NCBI RefSeq assembly: GCF_014905175.1
Contig: NC_057790.1
Span: forward strand, 13,046,469-13,110,468
Direction: 5' to 3'
DNA from: Aphidius gifuensis
Taxonomy: Eukaryota > Arthropoda > Insecta > Hymenoptera > Braconidae
Length of the DNA: 64,000 nucleotides
Shown here: positions 54,981 through 64,000 of the stretch, piece by piece
Numbering within the stretch: position 1 is the stretch's first letter
How the letters are laid out: the number at the start of each line of letters is the position of its first letter
Program-made: the position numbers and the translations under genes
The notes under the pieces: model-generated
Told to the model about the DNA's origin: nothing
What the model saw: only the letters and a program-made list of their open reading frames with translations
Database searches by the model: none

Positions 54981-55930
54981 ATTAAATTATTATTCAACAT
55001 GGAGTCAGATTCCAATTTGGTAACTATTATGTTCGTTCGTACTCACTTACGTAGTTTGTTTGTTACTTATTATCATTTTTGTTAATTGTTTATTATGAGA
55101 TCAAGATTATTTATTGTTATTAAATACTACATAGAGATGAATTATTTATTTACTATACAGACAACTTAATCCTAAGATTAGTCATGCAACTTTTCTCATG
55201 CTTTATTTTATTTTATTTTATTTCTCTCTTTTCTCTTTTTTTTTTTATTTATTCGTTGGGCCCGGTTGTCCGTTTAGGTTAAAGGGGGGTACTTTTATCT
55301 TATGGGAACAAACATTAAAATAAAATTTTAATGTTTTTCCGAAGAAAAAACTATTAAATTTTATTGCCAAAGGTCGTGTAAATTTGTGCAATTTTTATTT
55401 GCCGACCATGGCAAATTTTATTTAGTTTATCTATTTTATTTTATTTTATGTATTTTTCTCTCTTCTTTTTTTTTTTCTTTTTTTTAAAAAGCGTAACTAA
55501 TTTACCCCGGGAAAAACAATTTTTATTTGCCGCCATTAGTCCTTTTTATTTTATTTATTTTATTTTATTTTATCTCCCTTTTTTTTCTTTTTTTTTTTTT
55601 AAACAAAATGATAAATTTTTACCCTCTTTGTTTTTTATTCCGCCGACAAAATAGACGCCGCGTTAAAATTTACCCCCTAAAAAAATTATTTTAAACATAT
55701 TTATTTTATTTTTCACACCACAAAAATTTATTTCTTTTCTCCGAAGTTTCCCGCGCGCGTAATTATCTTTCTCGGCCAAATTCTACCCTCCGCGTACGCG
55801 TTTTATCGTCTTGAAACCGGACGAGCCCCCATGAAATATCGTAGCCGAATTATTTATTAGACAATCAATATTGCCCTTTCAAATAATCCAACTTGATATG
55901 TAATTAATTTAACCCTGTTTATCCTGCGCA
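54981..55930. other. Pyrimidine-rich spacer
   Basis: TTTTATTTTATTT and TCTCTCTTTTCT runs with three similar blocks (about 55200, 55435 and 55550). Each is followed by GC-poor sequence and words like TTTACCCC or TTTGCCG. A GC-richer piece lies at 55730-55860. No gene found. Confidence 0.5.
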
Positions 55931-56134
55931 GCTATGGCGCATAAGAAAGGTAGGGAGACAGATTTGCGTAATGTAGGGAGAGGTAAAAAGGAACCTGAAA
56001 AATACGCGAAAATATAACACAATAATACGGTAGAAATAATTTCAAATAACACTTGTAAATTCGGTAAAAATCGGAGCACAATTTATTTATAAATTACCCT
56101 GTTGCTATTACATGAAAATCCGATACAAAAACAA
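55931..56134 (+). repeat. 204-bp direct repeat, copy 2
   Basis: Same-orientation partner of 44081-44284, differing at about three positions (for example AGACAG for AGACGG). Confidence 0.8.
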
Positions 56135-56569
56135 TTATTAAATATGTAACCCAATTAAATTTTACTCGCGCGTCGCGTCTAAAAGAGAGAACCTAAAGCC
56201 ATGCGGTCGTGACGGAGTCAGAGACAGAGAAATATTAAAATTGCGAATAACCCGAATAATAATTAAATTATGACGGCCGAAATACAAGCGACGGGATTGA
56301 GAAGCAATCCAGTCGATTAATTAAGCAAGTCACTGACTCTACATTGACGCTACGATGACGCTTGGCTTTTACAATATTAATATTTTTACACTTGTCATAA
56401 ATTCACAGAACAAACACTGAACAAAATTTATTTAAAGGAAGGTACTTACATTGATTGTCGGTGATTTAATCGAGCAATCTAGTGACGGCGTGTACCTTGG
56501 CTTGACCTCGGAGACGCTCGCAAAATTGACAGGTTGGCTTGGTTACAATATCGCCAGTAATGATGTACA

Positions 56570-56607
<38 letters not shown>

Positions 56608-57715
56608 ATTTAAATGTAGTACAATGTAATTATACAAGTTGGTTGTATGTGATCGAAGATTAAATTATGTCAAATTGTAGACATAAACGTAGCACTGACT
56701 TTACAATAAAAGCACAGTAAATGTTACTTTTATTTGAGTTTAAAATGAAATTATTATACGAGACTTTTTCACTGTACTTTATAAGTTGTATTCAATATTG
56801 AATGGCTGACCACGAGGTCGTAAATTTGTATAATTAAATATTTAATTATTTTAAATAAATAACTGATTATTTATTATAGCAAAAATGTAATTTATTCTAT
56901 TCAATATTTATTTGATTAGATAATGCAACACAATGCGTGCTTTGAATTTACTTTACTCAAGCAAGAAAATTTAGACCATGCGGTCGTAATTTATTACAAG
57001 TTAAATTTGTAAATGATTTAATGAATTTCAATTACTGATTTAAGTAACCAAATGTTACTTAAATATTATTGAAACAATAAATTGATAAAATAATCAATAA
57101 GATATTGAATAAGTATAACTTACAGTTGTGCTGATTTGTAGAAAATATTCTAAGTTTTTCAGAGCAATTAAAATAATAAATAATATATTTCTGAATCTTC
57201 ACCAACAGAATGACCAAAATCACGCATACAAAAATATAAATGATGTGTCAATACTTTTATACAGAGTGTTAAATTGATTAAAATAGTAATAAAAAATGTA
57301 TTTAGAAATTATTAAAAGCTAACAGTATGCTAAGAAATGATCAAATATATTGAAAAACGAATGATTGATTGGTTATGTATGAAACACATGAAATTCTTAT
57401 TATTTTCAATCATACGGTTCAAAAGTGAAGAAAAGTTCTGAAAGAATGATACACTTTATGTGTAATAATTTTTTTATATTTTCTATTTATTTCGAACTAA
57501 ACTTTTAAAAATCAATGAACTGGTTACTTTACACGAATAATAATTTGAAAAAAAACGAATGAAAATATTGATGATGATCTTTATCAATAATAGCAGCTTA
57601 ATTATCCATAGATTTTTTCAAATTATTTCAAGTCAATGGAACTTAGTGAAAAAATTCAAAAACAAATTAAAAAAAAAAAGTTCACATGGTTGTATGTGCT
57701 ATTTTTCATACATCT
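56135..57715. other. Unassigned, partly GC-richer then AT-rich
   Basis: From 56160 to 56560 composition is balanced (GCCATGCGGTCGTGACGG, GACCTCGGAGACGC), possibly LTR sequence of the gag element to the left. An AT microsatellite lies at 56572-56604. CCATGCGGTCGT recurs at 56973. The rest to 57711 is AT-rich with no frame. Confidence 0.4.
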
Positions 57716-58924
57716 TGTAACGTGACATGTTACCTTCTCACTCAATTCTCAGACTTTACCTTCAGGCTCGGATCAACTTATTTTTCAGACAAAGGGGGGA
57801 CAGTAAATTTTATTCTACGACGCTAAAACAAACCAAAAACGTCACTAAAACTATCGGGATTTTATTCTACGTCGCTAAAATCACCAAAAACGACAATTAA
57901 AATATGCCAGTTGCTTTATTCTACGCCGCTAAAACAACAAAACGACCTTAATACTAACCAAATAACCAAATACCAAATACCAAATAACCAAATAGCATCA
58001 AATAACCAAATAACATACAATAACCAAATAGCACACAATAATCCAAATAATCCAAATAAAACGCACAATAATTCAAATAATCCAAATAACGCACAAGAAA
58101 CAAAAGATGTTGATCCGGACCTGAAATAGTATATCTTAAAACTAAGTTGAGGGGTTTGCCTGGGTCGCTCAGTATGCTGGTTTGTGGAGAGAGGGACGGG
58201 TAAAGAATATTAAAATTACGTCACTGAAATGATGAAACAATGGGAAAATAAATCACTCAACAAAACGATAATTAATTTCCTCAAAATTAACCAAGTTTAT
58301 TTTATAATTAAATACGTAAACCTATCTAATATCCAAATACAACACAATAAGTGATTGACCAAGTACACTTACTAACAAAGGGAGACAAAAGAACCACACA
58401 TTACTGACAATGACCAAGGTAAAGGGGAATCTTAGGATGGATGACTCCTGCTCCTAGACCTTGGTGTAAAGGATGGCTCCACTTCCTAAAGCTATGGAAT
58501 GGATGACTCCAATTCCAAGGGGGCAAGGGAGGAGTTGTCCAAGGTTCTGGGATGACTCGCCAGAGAACCTGGACCCTACGGCTGTAGGCAAGGGAATGTG
58601 TGTTGTGTGTGCTGTGCCAGAGCTTAAATAGCTGTGATTCTACCCTTTCCAATTTTATCCCCACTATGACTGATATGGACCAATCTCAATTAAGTTACTC
58701 AAATTGACCAGTCAAAAGCATAGTAGGGCACACGGTGGGAATAGTAGTACTAGAAGGGATATTATTAGTGTACAAACCAGTTTTTCCCCTCTTTACTCAC
58801 AAAAATAAAAATAATAAAAGCGTCACTAGTCAACCGTACAATAATAATAATAACAAATAAAGAAAAATAACCAAGAAAAATAAATATAATTTTAATTTAA
58901 GGTAGACGAGCGAGTCTCGTCACA
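57716..58924 (-). repeat. 3' LTR (1209 bp)
   Basis: It contains a CCAAATAA/CAAATAGCACACAATAA-rich stretch at 57956-58100. On the minus strand a TATA-like TATTTAAG lies near 58625, followed by AGCACACACAACACACATTC. The right LTR has TATTAAGG at this place. The open frame at 58401-58664 occurs in both LTRs and has no domain. Confidence 0.9.
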
Positions 58925-59117
58925 GCATCCTCCTTAATTTTCCTCCCTCTTCTTTCCGGGCTCCATCCTGCGGACTCCTATCGGCTTCTGGCTTCTCCTG
59001 ATGTTGTACTGTTGCACCTGGTTTATGACAACAAAAAAATAAAATGCCAATGGCGATCTGAGCGGTTATGACAATGACTGCCAGGATGTTGCCCAATTGA
59101 AATTTTAAATTGGAGTG
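58920..59117 (-). pseudogene. Envelope-like C-terminal fragment
   Basis: A 65-codon frame with a hydrophobic segment (ILAVIVITAQIAIGILFF), then CCHKPG and a hydrophilic, charged tail. The stop lies just inside the LTR. A single membrane span with a short basic/acidic tail ending at the 3' LTR is what the transmembrane subunit of an insect errantivirus envelope would look like. A TGA precedes it, so the ectodomain is gone. Identification is by position and topology only. Confidence 0.4.
58925..58955 (-). promoter_or_regulatory. Polypurine tract
   Basis: Minus strand GGAGGAAAATTAAGGAGGA lies directly before the 3' LTR, where plus-strand priming should start. Confidence 0.55.
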
Positions 59118-59172
59118 TCAATAGTCGGTGGGTTAACTTGGGGGGATAAAACGTCTATGGCGTTGTCAATCA

Positions 59173-60336
59173 CTAACCCTCGTAAGAGAAACCGTATCCT
59201 CCATCATCTGGACAGGATGGCTCCTCAATCACCAGATAACTTAGGACATCTCGAAGAGGATCAGAGGGAGCAGGTGAGCGGGTTAGGGGGCAGGCGAAAC
59301 TGGGGCATAACGACTGATCTGGACGAGGTGGTAGACGACGTGATTGGGCAGATTGTGTAATCTTTTCTTGTCGAATCGCCTCTAATTCCACCTCGTACAG
59401 GGTTGGGAAGTGACGGGCTGAAATTCGGCGCTGGAAGTTGGGCAACAAGTTGCGGATAGTGTAGTGTACACGCTCCGATTCTGACCAGGGGGGATTCGTT
59501 CTTTGGAATAAACCACGCATACATGAGATAAAATTTCGAACTAATTCGTTTGGCCCTTGTACGCGCTTGTCGATTTCTTCACGCAATGCGCGTTGATAAT
59601 CCGGGTCGGAAAAACTGGCACGAAAAGCAGCCTTCGCGGCTAACCATGAATCGAACTTGGTTTCGTGGGTCATATACCAGGTTAACGCTGGGCCTTTCAT
59701 ACAGAAAGACATGGTTAGCAACAGTGCGCGATCACTCGCCTCTGTGCACAACCGTGCCTGTTCCACCCGATACAGAAATTCTTCCACATCCTCTCCAAGG
59801 TGGCCTGAATAAGACAACCTCCAGCTTCCTAAGATCCTTAACAAATTAGGCATGCTGCGATTGTGGGTGTTGGTCTCTAAGATGTGAAGGTCTTCAGCTG
59901 GAGGTATAATTACGCGCCTAGGCGCCTGATTACGGGGTTCGTTACGCGCAGGTGGTTTGTGGGTCAATCCTCCCTCGGGTGGATTGGTAGAAGTCTTTTG
60001 GGGGGACTGCGTGACTAATGAGGACGACTCTTGATCAATAACTGGGGCCGCGTTCTGAGAAGGTGGGGTAGGAACACGGTCTTCACCAGATGGTCTGGAT
60101 GTAGCTCCGAGATCCTCCGGTGAAGGACCTGAGACAAAAATGTTAACAGGGGGATTCCCGGTTATTTTCTTACGACCGCGGGTGTTTCTTTTAAAAGGGG
60201 AGTCTCCTTCACTAGTCGAATACGCTGGGGTCTCTTCACCTTCAAGTTGATCTAACTGGGCCTTGGGTTTCCGTCCTTTACGCTTGGGTATGGTACCTGT
60301 TGGTCCAGGGTTTGAGGATGTCTCTTCGTCACCCAT
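59173..60336 (-). CDS. gag: Ty3/gypsy-like Gag
   Basis: An intact 387-residue frame. Residues 1-150 are Pro/Lys-rich and disordered (KRKGRKPKAQ, RNTRGRKK). From about residue 165 the gag domain reads LRILGSWRLSYSGHLGEDVE, FCMKGPALTWYM, AAKAAFRASFSDPDYQRAL, LVRNFISCMRGLFQRT and YTIRNLLPNFQRRIS. No zinc knuckle follows; the tail after SLCPSFACPLTRSP differs. The related gag at 17.7-19.0 kb continues with knuckles, so here the deletion of pol also removed the nucleocapsid. The start MGDEETSSN is a normal ATG downstream of a long repeat-bearing leader. It probably could supply capsid but not packaging. Confidence 0.8.
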   Translation of the reverse strand: MGDEETSSNPGPTGTIPKRKGRKPKAQLDQLEGEETPAYSTSEGDSPFKRNTRGRKKITGNPPVNIFVSGPSPEDLGATSRPSGEDRVPTPPSQNAAPVIDQESSSLVTQSPQKTSTNPPEGGLTHKPPARNEPRNQAPRRVIIPPAEDLHILETNTHNRSMPNLLRILGSWRLSYSGHLGEDVEEFLYRVEQARLCTEASDRALLLTMSFCMKGPALTWYMTHETKFDSWLAAKAAFRASFSDPDYQRALREEIDKRVQGPNELVRNFISCMRGLFQRTNPPWSESERVHYTIRNLLPNFQRRISARHFPTLYEVELEAIRQEKITQSAQSRRLPPRPDQSLCPSFACPLTRSPAPSDPLRDVLSYLVIEEPSCPDDGGYGFSYEG

Positions 60337-60714
60337 AATAGCAACGGTAAGGATCGTACGTGGAGAATGTGGAATTAGGGCAATTTAATTGACGCAAAAT
60401 AAAATGAAGGAACTGACTGCGAATTAAACGAAATAAAATGAAATCCAGAAAAATCCTTTAAATACTGCACTGCACATACAATATTCCGAGACTTAGTAAT
60501 CTTACGACCTAACAGGTTCGCATGCGATTAGCTACTGAATGTTCAGGTGCCTTGCACCGGCTTATGTGGTGACTAATGAGTAAGTCCGAGGGTGGGGAAA
60601 ATTCTGGCCACAAGTGGGGATAACAGCCTACTTCATACTCGGGAAAAGAGGTAAATCTGTAGAAGAGGATGACTCCCACTCCTTCTACCAAATTTTACAA
60701 TGATTCTTGGTGCA
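60337..60714 (-). other. Proximal gag leader
   Basis: Non-coding leader between the tandem repeats and the gag ATG, moderately GC-rich. No splice or promoter signal stands out. Confidence 0.4.
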
Positions 60715-61440
60715 TAATTAGTCGTAAAATAGAATGGAAATTGAATTTTCCGGTAGGCTGACTAATTATTACAATAAAAATTAATTCGTCGCAACATAAT
60801 TAGTCTTGGATAAATGGGAATTTGTATTTCTCCGGAGGGCCGACTAATTATTACAACAAAAATTAATTTGTCGTAACATAATTAATCTTGAATAAATGGG
60901 AATTATTATTTTACCGGAGGGCCGACTAATTATTACAATGAAATTTAATTTATTATAACATAATTAGTCTGGAATAAATGGGAATTATATATTTCTCTGG
61001 TGGGCTGACTAATTATCACAATAAAATTCAATTTATTATAATATAATTAGTCCTGGGATTAAGGGGGATAGAAATTTTACGGTGGGCCGACTAATTATTA
61101 CAATAGACTTTAATCTACTATAACATAATTAGTCTGGAATAAATGGGAATTATTATTTCTCCGGTGGGCTTGACCAATTATTACAATAAAATTCAATTTA
61201 TTATAACATAATTAGTCCTGGGATTAAGGGGGATAGAAATTTTTCCGGTGGGCCGACTAATCATTACAAAAGATTTTAATCTACTATAACATAATTAGTC
61301 TGAAATAAATGGGAATTATTTATTTTTGCGGAGGGCCGACTAATTATTATAACAAAATTTAATTTGTCGTAACATAATTAGTCTGGAATAAATGAGAATT
61401 ATATTTTTCTCCGGTGGGCTTGCTAATTATTACAGTAACC
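60715..61440. repeat. Tandem repeats in retrotransposon leader, about 97-120 bp
   Basis: TAACATAATTAGTC(T/C)GG, AATAAATGGGAATTAT and GG(A/T)GGGC(C/T)GACTAATTATT recur about seven times. The array lies in the 5' leader of the minus-strand element, between primer-binding site and gag. Confidence 0.85.
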
Positions 61441-62095
61441 CATGGCTCCGGGATGACTCGCCACTGAACCTAAAGTTACTGGAAATAGGTGGGGATATTG
61501 TAAATACATTCTACTGTATAGTGGGGATGTTAAAATAACAGTAGATGGGTGGGAGTGTCAGAGATAAATTTTATAGTAGCAATAAATAGGTGGGAGGAAG
61601 AATTTTATTTTTTTTTTTTTTCTAAAAGAGGGGAAGTAAGAATAAGCTTTTAAGATTACGGTAAACGGGTCGGAGGACAATAAATAAGTTTTATAATAGT
61701 GCGGATAGATGAAGGTAGAGTAAGTTAAAGAGTAAACTCGGCGGAGGAGTATCTGTATACACATTTTTTTTTTTTTTTTTTTCTTGTCACCGCGTGGTAA
61801 AACAAAATTAAATCCGTTTATCTTACCTTCAATCTGTGACCATAAGAATGCACCAGGACGTAGCGCGTAGTTATCCTTTTTTTTCACAGTTTCCCTTCAC
61901 AATCACATATTTATTCTTATAATTCCACTGATAATCGTGCACTGAATCCTTTATGCTCACTCTAATTAACGTGGTTCCGGGATGACTCGCCGATGAACCT
62001 GGGCCGGACACGTTGTTTTTTTTTATTATTATTTTTCTTCTCAAACTTAAAACACAGTAAAGAAAGGGTTTGATTTAGAACCTGAATTTAATATT
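61441..62095 (-). other. Distal leader with GGGATGACTCGCC words
   Basis: Holds two copies of GGGATGACTCGCC followed by TGAACCT (61452 and 61979); the LTRs hold one each (58552 and 62954). It also has several poly-T runs and a GTGGGAG-rich purine segment (61540-61760). Confidence 0.6.
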
Positions 62096-62117
62096 CAAGT
62101 CCCTTTTTTTGGCGCCA
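62096..62117 (-). promoter_or_regulatory. Primer-binding-site-like sequence
   Basis: On the minus strand, 3 bases after the 5' LTR end, TGGCGCC is followed by seven A and GGGACTTG. The ends match the tRNA-Lys3-type binding site (TGGCGCC...GGGAC); the middle does not. Confidence 0.55.
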
Positions 62118-62120
62118 TTT

Positions 62121-63835
62121 TGTAACGTGACATGTTACCTTCTCACTCAATTCTCAGACTTTACCTTCAGGCTCGGATCAACTTATTTTTCAGACAAAGG
62201 GGGGACGGTAAATTTTATTCTACGACGCTAAAACAAACCAAAAACGTCACTAAAACTATCGGGATTTTATTCTACGTCGCTAAAATCACCAAAAACGACA
62301 ATTAAAATATGCCAGTTGCTTTATTCTACGCTGCTAAAACAACAAAACGACCTTAAAACTAACCAATTAACCAAATACCAAATACCAAATAACCAAATAG
62401 CATCAAATAACCAAATAACACACAATAACCAAATAGCACACAATAATCCAAATAATCCAAATAAAACGCACAATAATTTAGATAATCCAAATAACGCACA
62501 AGAAACCAAAGATGTTGATCCGGACCTGAAATAGTATATCTTAAAACTAAGTTGAGGGGTTTGCCTGGGTCGCTCAGTATGCTGGTTTGTGGAGAGAGGG
62601 ACGGGTAAAGAATATTAAAATTACGTCACTGAAATGATGAAACAATGGGAAAATAAATCACTCAACAAAACGATAATTAATTTCCTCAAAATTAACCAAG
62701 TTTATTTTATAATTAAATACGTAAACCTATCTAATATCCAAATACAACACAATAAGTGATTGACTAAGTACACTTACTAACAAAGGGAGACAAAAGAACC
62801 ACACATTACTGACAATGACCAAGGTAAAGGGGAATCTTAGGATGGATGACTCCTGCTCCTAGACCTTGGTGGAAAGGATGGCTCCACTTCCTAAAGCTAT
62901 GGAATGGATGACTCCAATTCCAAGGAGGCAAGGGAGGGGTTGTCCGAGGTTCTGGGATGACTCGCCAGAGAACCTGGACCCTACGCCTGTAGGCAAGGGA
63001 ATGTGTGTTGTGTGTGCTGTGCCAGAGCCTTAATAGCTGTGATTCTACCCTTTCCAATTTTATTCCCACTATGACTGATATGGACCAATGTCAATTAAGG
63101 AGGTTATGCACAAATTCATTGCGGGTGTCGCTTCTGACGTCACAGACAAAACTGAAATCCGACTACACTGTAAAAAAATAAAGTGAAAAGCGCCTGCGCC
63201 CCATATACAATATATGGGATTGCGGGTATGTGTGTGTGTTTGAACATGCCATACGTTGCCACATTTAATTTTTGTAAAGTTTATAATTAATTACTCATCA
63301 ATTGACCGATCAACATATGAGAATTTTTCGCGCAATTAATAAAACTCGGTTTCTAGTATATATGTGTGATTTTTTTCAAGACTTTTTCATCTTTTTTTTT
63401 ATCCGAAAAAAATGGTTGAAATCTCCATAAGAGCCAATGTTAAATATTATTTTCAATAATTAATTACAAAAAATTTAACCGATCAACATAAGAAAATAAT
63501 CATACCGTTGTATTCAGAATGAAAAGATCTACTTGTGTACAAAATTTCAGAACATTCTCATTATATTTTTTTAAAAAAGAGTAATTTGTGCATAACCTCC
63601 TTAAGTTACTCGAATTGACCAGTCAAAAGCATAGTAGGGCACACGGTGGGAATGGTAGTACTAGAGGGGATATTATTAGTGTACAAACCGGTTTTTCCCC
63701 TCTTTACTCACAAAAATAAAAATAATAAAAGCGTCACTGGTCAACCGTACAATAATAATAATAACAAATAAAGAAAAATAACCAAGAAAAATAAATATAA
63801 TTTTAATTTAAGGTAGACGAGTGAGTCTCGTCACA
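62121..63835 (-). repeat. 5' LTR (1209 bp plus a 506-bp insertion)
   Basis: Matches the 3' LTR throughout except for the MITE at 63099-63600 and about two dozen substitutions. The repeated CAAATAACC stretch is at 62365-62500. Confidence 0.9.
63099..63600. mobile_element. piggyBac-type MITE, 502 bp
   Basis: Perfect 18-bp inverted ends GGAGGTTATGCACAAATT and its complement, flanked by TTAA at 63095-63098 and 63601-63604. The other LTR has a single TTAA and no insert at this place. TTAA duplication is specific to piggyBac-type transposition. No transposase inside; a TG microsatellite lies near 63228. Confidence 0.9.
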
Positions 63836-63839
63836 ATCT

Positions 63840-64000
63840 ATAAATAATTTTTTTATATTCGAATTAATTTTAATTTTGATTAAGTTTAATCTTGTTTATA
63901 CGTTTTTATTTTATTGTTTATTGAATTAAATATTTTAGATTAATTTATTTTTCTATCCATATATTCTTTTATGGACCTATTTTTTTTCCTTTTGATTTTC
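63840..64000. other. AT-rich flank
   Basis: Host-like AT-rich sequence after the target duplication. Nothing recognisable. Confidence 0.6.

Larger units (their letters stand above)
57716..63835 (-). mobile_element. Complete LTR retrotransposon with gag and env-like tail, no pol
   Basis: Two LTRs (57716-58924 and 62121-63835), each starting TGTAACG and ending TCGTCACA on the plus strand, are flanked by ATCT at 57712-57715 and 63836-63839. A primer-binding-site-like sequence and a purine tract lie in the expected places for minus-strand transcription. Between them are gag and an envelope-like C-terminal frame only. Removing the MITE and its duplicated TTAA from the right LTR leaves 1209 bp, equal to the left LTR. 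I count about two dozen differences by eye, near 2 percent. Confidence 0.9.

Noticed and set aside
58401..58664. Open frame of 87 codons in the LTR, also at 62806-63069
   Set aside because: Present in both LTRs because the LTRs are copies; no domain and no codon-level conservation beyond LTR identity.

Overview
The window is repeat-rich, AT-rich nuclear DNA from a eukaryote, most likely an insect. The host background has spliceosomal GT..AG introns, long AT and T-rich tracts, and decayed pieces of two recognisable animal genes (salt-inducible kinase and SMG6/EST1A). Nearly all other coding signal belongs to transposable elements of classes common in insects. The host could be a parasitoid wasp or other hymenopteran, but that is only a guess from the element mix; nothing here fixes the species. 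I see no intact host gene.

Layout. 0.5-2.6 kb: an intron-containing Mutator-like (MULE) transposase remnant. 3.7-11.2 kb: a decayed Polinton/Maverick (adintovirus-like) element with major capsid, minor virion protein, phospholipase-like protein, packaging ATPase, a conserved protein of unknown role, a chromodomain integrase and a truncated family-B DNA polymerase. The minor-protein gene is split by a 1.5 kb MITE. 11.2-12.2 kb: two hairpin elements. 12.3-12.9 kb: an unidentified glycosylation-rich ORF with a TATA box. 15.55-20.2 kb: a GC-richer, 3'-truncated Ty3/gypsy LTR element sitting in an AT-rich satellite. 21.3-29.3 kb: salt-inducible-kinase pseudogene, unidentified decayed coding sequence, a T-rich tandem array and a truncated Helitron. 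29.9-31.8 kb: a giant palindrome. 31.9-35.4 kb: on the minus strand, a multi-exon tandem protease gene (Ulp1-like plus a second cysteine-protease-like domain) next to an IS630/Tc1-like DDE transposase. 35.4-36.1 kb: SMG6 pseudogene. 37-39.1 kb: MITEs and microsatellites. 39.4-43.7 kb: an EnSpm/CACTA-type transposon with 24-bp inverted ends, subterminal repeats and a nested pogo-type MITE. 44-56.1 kb: a retroelement gag with seven CCHC knuckles, followed by large tandem arrays, one interrupted by a TA-flanked 1.69 kb element. 57.7-63.8 kb: a complete LTR-to-LTR retrotransposon with a 4-bp target duplication that keeps gag and an envelope-like tail but no pol; one LTR carries a piggyBac-type MITE.

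How the parts relate. The window is a nest of insertions with a readable order: MITEs lie inside the Polinton, inside an LTR, inside a transposase intron and inside a CACTA element. Several elements keep target-site duplications, so they entered after the host segment began to decay. No operons or bacterial features are present. The initiation codons of many open frames are not real starts, because they are exon or pseudogene fragments. The points most worth pursuing are the double-protease gene beside a DDE transposase, the seven-knuckle gag, the glycosylation-rich orphan, the tRNA-like hairpin inside a gag leader, and the giant palindrome.
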